From Chitinophagaceae bacterium (GTDB lineage: Bacteria; Bacteroidota; Bacteroidia; Chitinophagales; UBA10324), in contig JAHEZG010000276.1 in NCBI GenBank assembly GCA_023251195.1, positions 1 through 5,195 of the forward strand: DNA of 5,195 bases, read 5' to 3'. A program made the position numbers and the translations under genes. The stretch's first letter is position 1. Every line of letters begins with the position of its first letter. Of this stretch, positions 1 through 5,195 are shown in pieces. The notes under the pieces are model-generated. The model was not told the origin of the DNA. It ran no database searches and saw only the letters and a list, made by a program, of their open reading frames with translations.

Positions 1-438
1 TTAGTAAAGAAGAAAGCGCATTGGGGATTAATCTTTAGCGTGGCAATGATTATTGCCGGAGCGATGGGAAATATTTTCGACTCGGTTTTTTACGGAGTAA
101 TTTTTTCTGAAAGTCATCCCGGTGGTCCAATTGCAACTTTATTTCCGCAAGGTGGTGGATATGGTTCTTGGCTGCACGGTCGCGTGGTTGATATGCTCTA
201 TTTTCCGTTGATGGAAGGCACCTTTCCGCAATGGCTTCCACTGTGGGGGGGCGAATACTTTGTTTTCTTCCGGCCCATTTTTAATGTCGCCGATTTTTCT
301 ATTTCATCAGGCGTAATAGCCATACTTATTTTTCAGAAACGATTTTTTAAGAAGGAGGAATCAACTGAAATTCAAATCACAGAACCTGCAACAGAAAACA
401 ATTCTGCTATTGTTCAGCCGCCTGAACATCCCGAATAA
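1..438 (+). CDS. lspA: Lipoprotein signal peptidase LspA (signal peptidase II), 5'-truncated by the window edge
   Basis: LspA is the inner-membrane aspartyl protease that removes the signal peptide from diacylglyceryl-modified prolipoproteins. The frame is open from base 1 and 145 codons remain. Numbering by window codon, the conserved GAMGNIFDS box is at 20-28, GRVVDMLYFP is at 60-69 with the first catalytic Asp at D64, and FNVADFSIS is at 94-102 with the second catalytic Asp at D98 and the conserved Asn at N95. Membrane-spanning stretches lie near codons 9-27 and 97-117, and a charged, probably cytoplasmic tail follows (about 118-145, rich in E, T and P). About 30 residues separate the GN..D box from VVD, and 34 residues separate the two catalytic Asp. 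Both gaps are longer than in E. coli LspA and are typical of Bacteroidota LspA. The ATG at base 40 is not the start, because homologous membrane sequence continues upstream of it. The N-terminal part, with the first transmembrane helices, lies outside the window. All visible active-site residues are intact, so the enzyme is probably functional. Confidence 0.95.
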   Translation, partial: LVKKKAHWGLIFSVAMIIAGAMGNIFDSVFYGVIFSESHPGGPIATLFPQGGGYGSWLHGRVVDMLYFPLMEGTFPQWLPLWGGEYFVFFRPIFNVADFSISSGVIAILIFQKRFFKKEESTEIQITEPATENNSAIVQPPEHPE

Positions 439-471
439 ATCCATTACTTCTTTACGCTAATAAAATTATAA

Positions 472-499
472 GTGAACTATAATTCACCTAATATGCTTG
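472..499 (+). promoter_or_regulatory. Near-palindrome and weak promoter-like box upstream of the DUF5686 gene
   Basis: Bases 472-487 (GTGAACTATAATTCAC) form a 16-base near-palindrome: seven of the eight base pairs about its centre match, the exception being C477/A482. Just downstream, TATGCTTG at 492-499 matches the Bacteroidota -7 element TAnnTTTG at five of six fixed positions. No clear TTTG -33 element sits about 20 bases upstream; the palindrome occupies that place. It could be an operator over a promoter, a weak hairpin after lspA, or chance in AT-rich DNA. The remainder of the 439-582 spacer shows no gene, no tRNA and no T-run terminator. Confidence 0.15.
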
Positions 500-582
500 C
501 AATGAACGCTGAGAAACTTTTGTCTAATTCATTAGTAACAATACTAAACACGCCTCTACCGTGATGGAAACAATTTTACTTA

Positions 583-3048
583 ATGATTTTTTCGCCCCGA
601 TTACTACGCTTTCTGGCTTTTGTGTTATCCGTTTCAGTATTTTCTATTGAGGCACAGGCACAACTATTTTCTTTCAATGGACAAGTGACGGATTATTCGT
701 CAAACAAGCCTGTTTCATACTCAACTATATATTTATCCAAATCAAAAACCGGTGTCACGGCAGATTCTTCAGGGAATTTTCATTTGTCATCTGCCTATCG
801 TGTTGATACGCTGATTATTTCAGCAGTTGGATTTAAATCAATTAAACAGTACATAACTGCGCAAACAACTTTTCCAATAACTATTTCATTATTTCCAACT
901 GATTATAATCTGAATGAAGTGAGCGTGTATGCGGGAAAAAATCCTGCTGATATTTTATTCAAAAAAATTATTGACCACAAACCGCAAAACGACAAACAAA
1001 ATTTTGAATCGTACAGTTACGAGGTATATAATAAGTTGCAATTTAGCATGGAAGATGTGAACGAAAAACTGCTGCGCAAAAAAATACTGAAGCCATTTGA
1101 TTTTGTTTTTGAAAATGCAGACAGTGCCGATGGTCACAGTTTGCTTCCTTTGTTTTTATCCGAAACTCTTTCCGATTACTATTTCACCCGCCAACCGAAA
1201 GCCGAAAAAGAAATTATCCGTTCAAGTAAAATAACGGGAGTAAAAAATCAAAGCATGGCGCAGTTTACCGGCAATATGTATGCGCAAGTGAATGTGTATG
1301 AAAATTATTTGTCGCTTTTCAAAACCAATTTTATAAGTCCGGTTGCCGATAACGGATTGGGCTATTACAAATATTATATTGTTGATAGCTGCGTTATACA
1401 AAACAATAAGTCATTCAAAGTAAAATTCAAGCCGCGCCGACCCGGTGAAAATACTTTTGTTGGAAATTTTTGGGTGGATAGTTTGTCGTTTGCAATTTCA
1501 GATATTGAAATGGATTTATCAGCGAAAGCAAATTTGAATTTTGTAAAAACTTTTTCCATTCATCAGCAATTCGAAAAAGTGCGGGGCGGAAAAACAATGA
1601 TGATTGTGGATGAAATGGAGGTTCATTTCCGCTTGCCCGAAAAAATGTTTTGTGTGGTGGCAAAAAAATATACCTCTTATCAAAACATTGCGGTAAATGA
1701 AAACGCTATTCACGAAATATTTGATGATCGGATTTCTGTGAAACTTGATGGAAAAGTTTTGCAGAAAAGCGATGACTACTGGTCAACCGCACGGCACACC
1801 CAATTAAGTGCAAGCGAGGAGCGCACTTATAAAATGATGGACTCATTGCTCAACAGCAAAGCTTACAAACACTATCACACCATTTTAAATACACTCGGCA
1901 CCGGCTACTTAACAAAAGGATTATTTGAGATTGGTCCGTTTTATAATTTTTTCACAAAAAATAATATTGAAGGAACACGCTATCGATTTGGTTTGCGCAC
2001 CAGCAACCGGTTCAGTAAAAATTTAATGCTGTACGGTTATGGTGCATACGGAACTTTTGATAACAGGTGGAAGTACAACACAGGATTTTTATACATGCTC
2101 GGAAAAACACCAAGGCAAACCATCAGCGCCGATTTCGTTCGCGATTATGCGTATGGCAGCGACCACTTTAATGAATTGGGAAGCGATAATGTATTCGCAG
2201 GTTTTTTCAGAAAAGATATTCCGCTGAAAACAGTTTGGCTGCAAAGCGAAAAATTTATTTATGAAAAAGAATGGCTCATTGGTTTCAGCAACAAAATTAT
2301 TTTACACCATCGCACACTTCTTCCATCCTGGGATTATTCATTTCAACCTATCACTGAATCCAATGAAATGAAAAATATTCCGATTACTCTTACTGAAATC
2401 ACTTATTCGGCTCGCTTTGCCTGGCAGGAAAAATTTTATACCGGCGAATTTTTGCGCACAAGCATGGGAAGCAAATTCCCGATAGTTGAATTAAAATATA
2501 CCCGAGCAGTAAAAGGAATATTGAACAGCAATTTTGAATACCAGAAATTATATTTTGAAGTGAATGATAAAATAAATCTGCATTTTTTCGGGCGATTGGA
2601 ATACAACATTGCAGCAGGAAAAACTTTCGGCACGCTTCCATATCCTGCATTAAATGTGGCGCGCGGAAACGAAACTTATTATTACAGCAACTACTCATTC
2701 AACGGAATGAACAATTATGAATTTGTAACCGACCACTATGTAAGTGCAATGATTACCGAACACTTCGGCACTTTTCCATTTCGTTATTTTCCATTGCTGC
2801 AAAAATTAAAATGGCGTTCTGTAGCAACAACAAAAGTTTTGTGGGGTGGAATGAGCAGTACAAATAAAACTGCAAACCAGAATAATGAAATTCATATTCC
2901 TGATTCAACTCCATATTTAGAATCAGGAGTTGGTATTGAAAATATTTTTCGTGTATTAAGAGTAGATGCTTTCTGGCGATTGACTTATCGCGATTTACCG
3001 AACGCCACCAAATTCGGAGTGAGAGCAAGTATGCAATTCGGATTCTGA
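583..3048 (+). CDS. Outer-membrane protein with CarboxypepD_reg-like and DUF5686 domains
   Basis: This is a complete 821-residue protein, a normal length for DUF5686 proteins with an N-terminal carboxypeptidase-regulatory-like domain. Residues 1-26 are a Sec signal peptide: basic R6 and R9, a hydrophobic core at 10-22, and an AQA cleavage site before Q27. Residues about 29-113 form the Ig-like CarboxypepD_reg domain, with GQVTD at 33-37, GVTADSSGNF at 57-66 and VGF at 82-84. DUF5686 follows from about 118 to the end. Its periplasmic-looking first half contains the NFWVDS-type segment. From about residue 440 the sequence alternates aromatic and polar residues in probable barrel strands, including YGYGAYGTFD at 484-493 and a conserved PYLESGVGIENIF stretch close to the C-terminus. 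The last residue is Phe (SMQFGF), the usual signature of an outer-membrane barrel recognised by the BAM machinery. ATG 583 is the first start after an in-frame TGA at 562-564, and the signal peptide begins directly there. No Shine-Dalgarno is present. The family's biochemical role is not known to me. No SusD-like partner or TonB-dependent plug domain is visible, so it should not be called a TonB receptor. Confidence 0.93.
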   Translation: MIFSPRLLRFLAFVLSVSVFSIEAQAQLFSFNGQVTDYSSNKPVSYSTIYLSKSKTGVTADSSGNFHLSSAYRVDTLIISAVGFKSIKQYITAQTTFPITISLFPTDYNLNEVSVYAGKNPADILFKKIIDHKPQNDKQNFESYSYEVYNKLQFSMEDVNEKLLRKKILKPFDFVFENADSADGHSLLPLFLSETLSDYYFTRQPKAEKEIIRSSKITGVKNQSMAQFTGNMYAQVNVYENYLSLFKTNFISPVADNGLGYYKYYIVDSCVIQNNKSFKVKFKPRRPGENTFVGNFWVDSLSFAISDIEMDLSAKANLNFVKTFSIHQQFEKVRGGKTMMIVDEMEVHFRLPEKMFCVVAKKYTSYQNIAVNENAIHEIFDDRISVKLDGKVLQKSDDYWSTARHTQLSASEERTYKMMDSLLNSKAYKHYHTILNTLGTGYLTKGLFEIGPFYNFFTKNNIEGTRYRFGLRTSNRFSKNLMLYGYGAYGTFDNRWKYNTGFLYMLGKTPRQTISADFVRDYAYGSDHFNELGSDNVFAGFFRKDIPLKTVWLQSEKFIYEKEWLIGFSNKIILHHRTLLPSWDYSFQPITESNEMKNIPITLTEITYSARFAWQEKFYTGEFLRTSMGSKFPIVELKYTRAVKGILNSNFEYQKLYFEVNDKINLHFFGRLEYNIAAGKTFGTLPYPALNVARGNETYYYSNYSFNGMNNYEFVTDHYVSAMITEHFGTFPFRYFPLLQKLKWRSVATTKVLWGGMSSTNKTANQNNEIHIPDSTPYLESGVGIENIFRVLRVDAFWRLTYRDLPNATKFGVRASMQFGF
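2898..2932 (+). repeat. Two overlapping inverted repeats inside the 3' end of the DUF5686 gene
   Basis: TCCTGATTC at 2898-2906 is perfectly complementary to GAATCAGGA at 2920-2928 (9 bp, 13-base loop). CAACTCC at 2906-2912 is perfectly complementary to GGAGTTG at 2926-2932 (7 bp, 13-base loop). The two stems share bases 2906 and 2926-2928, so in RNA they cannot both form completely. They lie in codons for a well-conserved part of the protein (PDSTPYLESGVG), so codon constraint alone could produce them. No function is claimed. Confidence 0.4.
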
Positions 3049-3083
3049 GTATTCAGAATCAATTTAATTCTCAAATTTTTTTT
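3041..3083 (+). terminator. Candidate intrinsic terminator overlapping the stop codon of the DUF5686 gene
   Basis: GATTCTGA at 3041-3048, whose last three bases are the TGA stop codon, pairs perfectly with TCAGAATC at 3053-3060 around a GTAT loop. An uninterrupted run of eight T follows at 3076-3083. The 15-base gap between stem and T-run is longer than in a classical intrinsic terminator. A second, competing small stem lies closer to the run: AGAAT at 3055-3059 with ATTCT at 3067-3071, then CAAA and the T-run. The stem is AT-rich and modest in strength. It may end transcription or stabilise the mRNA 3' end. Its position exactly between two genes makes a 3'-end role the most likely reading. 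Confidence 0.45.
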
Positions 3084-3156
3084 CTTGGTTTTTTGTGCTG
3101 TTTGAACGAATAATATTTCTATTCAGCAAATACATATTCAATCTCATTCTTTTTGT

Positions 3157-3164
3157 TATTTTTC
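3157..3164 (+). promoter_or_regulatory. Possible -7 element upstream of the DUF7948-like protein gene
   Basis: TATTTTTC matches the Bacteroidota -7 consensus TAnnTTTG except for the last base, and lies 40 bases upstream of the ATG at 3205, giving a plausible short leader. No convincing TTTG -33 element stands at the expected distance; the nearest TTTG runs (around 3092-3095 and at 3101-3104) are too far upstream. The whole spacer is T-rich, so chance matches are expected. No Shine-Dalgarno precedes the ATG. Confidence 0.2.
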
Positions 3165-3204
3165 AATCGCAGAAATTTTAACAAAAACTTTTAAATCCCG
3201 AATC

Positions 3205-5195
3205 ATGAAAAAAACTTTTAGTCTGTGCGCATTTTTTTTGCTCTCAATTTTATCCAAAACTTTTGCCGGTGATGGAGCAACTAATTGGTCAACAAATTTT
3301 TCTTCCTCAAAAGTATTTATCGAAAATCAAGGGCAGTTTCAATTGCCTGAAGGTAGCGGAACTTCAAAGGTTTTATACGCAATTGACAATGGTTCGCGCA
3401 TCATTTATTTTACTACAACTGGAGTAACTTATTCTTTCAAAAAAATTATTAAAAAAGAAATTGAGCAGGATTTAGAAAAAGAACTGTTACACGAAAAGAA
3501 AGAACTGGAAAAAGGCGATGCGGAATTCTGGAATGAAAAAGAGAGAGAAGAAAAACATGTTGACTTTGAATCGGATGTGGTAAACATGATTTGGCAAAAT
3601 GCAAATCCAAATACAACAGTTGTAGCTGAGGAATTGTCAACTGAGTATTACAATTATTCGGTTCCGGTAAATGGTGAATACAAAAACTTCAATCAGATTG
3701 CTGCATATAAAAAAATCACTTACAAAAATTTATATCCAGGCATTGATGTCGAATATATTTTTCATAGCGTGGAAGGAATAAAATATTCTTTCATCATTCA
3801 TCCAGGTGCTGATGCTTCACTGATTCAAATGAAGTATTCCGGAAATAAAAAACTGTTGGTGCAAAGCAATGGCGATTTAAAAATCTCAACATTGTTCGGT
3901 GATATTACTGACCATGCACCGCAAACTTTTTATGCTGCTGATAAATCGGTAATCGTTTCTTCATTCACAAAAAATCAAAACATCGTTTCATTTTCACTTG
4001 ATAATTATGACAACACTCAAGAAATAATCATTGATCCATGGACTGTAAATCCAGCAATGCCGAATTCACAAAAAGTTTGGGAAATAGAAACCGACAGCAC
4101 AGGCAATGCCTATATCTATGGAGGCGACTGGCCATTGTGCAAATTACAGAAGTATAATCTGGCCGGTGTTTTACAATGGACAAATACAACCGCCGGTTAC
4201 GATTCCAGTTCGTGGATTGGCACACTTGCTACCGACTTGGTTGGTAACTGTTATGTAACAGTTGGCTCAACCGCGCGAATTAAAAAAGTAAATACAACAG
4301 GTGCAACTCAATGGAATGCCGGTGGAGGAATATTTGACGAGTATTGGTCATTGGCTTTTAATTGTGATTATACAAAATTGATTTGCGGCGGAACACGGCT
4401 GACCGGATTGATACCTACCGGTAACGGAAGAGCATTTGACATTGACATGACCAATGGAAATGTTTTAAGTAGTGTAATAGTTGCTCATTCCATTCCGAGT
4501 TTTATAATCGGAGATGTAAATGAAATCCGTTCTATTTGTTCATCACCAAATGGAAATTTTTATTTCCATACACTCGATACCATTGGTGCTTTAACTACAG
4601 CACTTGGAATTAACTGGCGCTTGCTTACATCATACAGTTATGCTTACAGTAGTCCGAGTTATGGATTTACTCCGCAACCGCAACATGTTATTCGTGCAAC
4701 ATCGAATTACATATACACAATGAATGGCCAAACAATTTTCAGAAGAGATATTTCTACCGGTGCTGTAATAAATCAAGCTGCAATTCCAGCCGGAAGTTAT
4801 ACTGATCCTTTATTTGTGCAGGGTATTGCCCCAAACAATAATGGTATTGCAATTGACAGTTGCGGAAATGTATATGTCGGCTCAACAAACAAGGTCGTAA
4901 AATACGATGCCGCACTCAACCAGCTTTCAACAGTTACAACAGCAGGAGTTGTGTATGATGTTGCAATAGGAAAAAATGGTCAGGTGCTCGTTTGCGGAAA
5001 TGGATATGCTTCTTCAGTAAGCATGAGTGCATGTCCGCAATCGAAAAAAATAAGTTGTGTTTCTTTAGGAACATCTCCCACCTCCGCCTTCACCATCAGC
5101 GACAACACGATTTGTCCAAGTAGCTGTATAAACTTTACAGATCAAAGCACGAATGCACCAACCAGCTGGAGCTGGACTTTTGCCGGCGGAAATCC
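3205..5195 (+). CDS. Large secreted protein with DUF7948-like domain, propeller-like repeats and PKD domain, 3'-truncated
   Basis: The frame is open from ATG 3205 to the window edge: 663 complete codons plus two bases, with no stop. Residues 1-21 are a signal peptide (MKK, hydrophobic core at about 5-17, cleavage after TFA before G22). The mature protein opens with the FIENQGQF motif at 38-45 that begins many Bacteroidota DUF7948-type proteins. Further family-like segments are NMIWQNANP at 127-135, YKNLYPGIDVEY at 173-184 and IIDPW at 275-279. A 44-residue charged segment (79-122) interrupts this domain. Residues about 290-612 carry degenerate propeller-like repeats of the form D-x-x-G-N-x-Y followed by a lysine-rich strand: DSTGNAYI at 297-304, DLVGNCYV at 344-351 and DSCGNVYV at 551-558. 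A PKD domain starts near 625 and is cut in its W-x-W-x-F-x-GG-x-P motif. Proteins of this plan usually end in more PKD or Ig-like domains and a type IX secretion sorting domain; that part is outside the window, so type IX export is inference. No enzyme active site is recognised. A surface adhesin or structural role is plausible but unproven. Confidence 0.88.
   Translation, partial: MKKTFSLCAFFLLSILSKTFAGDGATNWSTNFSSSKVFIENQGQFQLPEGSGTSKVLYAIDNGSRIIYFTTTGVTYSFKKIIKKEIEQDLEKELLHEKKELEKGDAEFWNEKEREEKHVDFESDVVNMIWQNANPNTTVVAEELSTEYYNYSVPVNGEYKNFNQIAAYKKITYKNLYPGIDVEYIFHSVEGIKYSFIIHPGADASLIQMKYSGNKKLLVQSNGDLKISTLFGDITDHAPQTFYAADKSVIVSSFTKNQNIVSFSLDNYDNTQEIIIDPWTVNPAMPNSQKVWEIETDSTGNAYIYGGDWPLCKLQKYNLAGVLQWTNTTAGYDSSSWIGTLATDLVGNCYVTVGSTARIKKVNTTGATQWNAGGGIFDEYWSLAFNCDYTKLICGGTRLTGLIPTGNGRAFDIDMTNGNVLSSVIVAHSIPSFIIGDVNEIRSICSSPNGNFYFHTLDTIGALTTALGINWRLLTSYSYAYSSPSYGFTPQPQHVIRATSNYIYTMNGQTIFRRDISTGAVINQAAIPAGSYTDPLFVQGIAPNNNGIAIDSCGNVYVGSTNKVVKYDAALNQLSTVTTAGVVYDVAIGKNGQVLVCGNGYASSVSMSACPQSKKISCVSLGTSPTSAFTISDNTICPSSCINFTDQSTNAPTSWSWTFAGGN

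Noticed and set aside
352..358. Strong Shine-Dalgarno-like AAGGAGG
   Set aside because: It lies inside lspA (Lys-Glu-Glu codons) with no start codon at a suitable distance. It is coding sequence.
40..438. Reading ATG 40 as the start of a complete 132-residue protein
   Set aside because: The frame is open to base 1, and the preceding codons continue the LspA membrane segment. The gene is cut by the window edge.
564..650. Possible 28-codon leader ORF (ATG 564 to TGA 648-650) overlapping the DUF5686 start
   Set aside because: It runs out of frame through the signal-peptide coding region, shows no ribosome site and resembles no known leader peptide.
955..1713. Several minus-strand open frames within the DUF5686 gene
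   Set aside because: They are short, lack a recognisable domain and lie opposite a clearly coding strand; they are shadows caused by codon composition.
2039..2227. 62-codon plus-strand open frame in another phase
   Set aside because: It is out of frame within conserved barrel-coding sequence, with no domain or start signal.
2399..3028. Minus-strand open frames of 65-99 codons near the 3' end of the DUF5686 gene
   Set aside because: The translations are low in recognisable motifs, and the opposite strand encodes conserved protein to its last residue.
3449..4225. Minus-strand open frames opposite the DUF7948-like gene
   Set aside because: The plus strand is continuously open with family motifs. 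The minus frames show no independent support.
1..5195. Defence system, mobile element, CRISPR array, tRNA or other RNA gene
   Set aside because: No tandem direct repeats with spacers, transposase or integrase motifs, tRNA-like cloverleaf or terminal inverted repeats were found on reading both strands.

Overview
The window is an AT-rich stretch of chromosome from a member of the Bacteroidota (Bacteroidetes). Three things support this. The lipoprotein signal peptidase has the insertions typical of that phylum. The second gene belongs to a family (CarboxypepD_reg-like plus DUF5686) that is essentially confined to Bacteroidota. The third gene has the DUF7948-like / propeller / PKD layout of large Bacteroidota secreted proteins. 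No Shine-Dalgarno sequence precedes either visible start codon, which also fits the phylum. I cannot place the organism more finely; a Chitinophagales- or Sphingobacteriales-like lineage is a guess.

Layout, all genes on the + strand: (1) 1-438 is the 3' part of lspA, cut by the left window edge. (2) 439-582 is a 144-base spacer with a weak near-palindrome and a poor promoter-like box. (3) 583-3048 is a complete 821-residue outer-membrane protein of the DUF5686 family, with a signal peptide, an N-terminal Ig-like domain and a C-terminal beta barrel. (4) 3049-3204 is a 156-base spacer. It opens with a perfect 8-bp hairpin whose 5' arm contains the stop codon of the DUF5686 gene, followed by an 8-T run, and is the best terminator candidate here. 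(5) 3205-5195 is the first 663 codons of a large secreted protein that runs off the right edge. It has a signal peptide, a DUF7948-like N-terminal domain, a propeller-like repeat region and the start of a PKD domain.

The three genes share a cell-envelope theme: lipoprotein maturation in the inner membrane, an outer-membrane barrel of unknown function, and a probable exported adhesin-like or surface protein. The spacers of about 150 bases argue for separate transcription units rather than one operon, and no direct partnership between the products can be shown from the sequence. I saw no RNA gene, insertion sequence, CRISPR array, phage gene or defence system. The window looks like ordinary Bacteroidota core and envelope sequence. 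The points most worth a second look are the cysteine distribution and charged insert of the third protein, and the hairpins around the 3' end of the DUF5686 gene.
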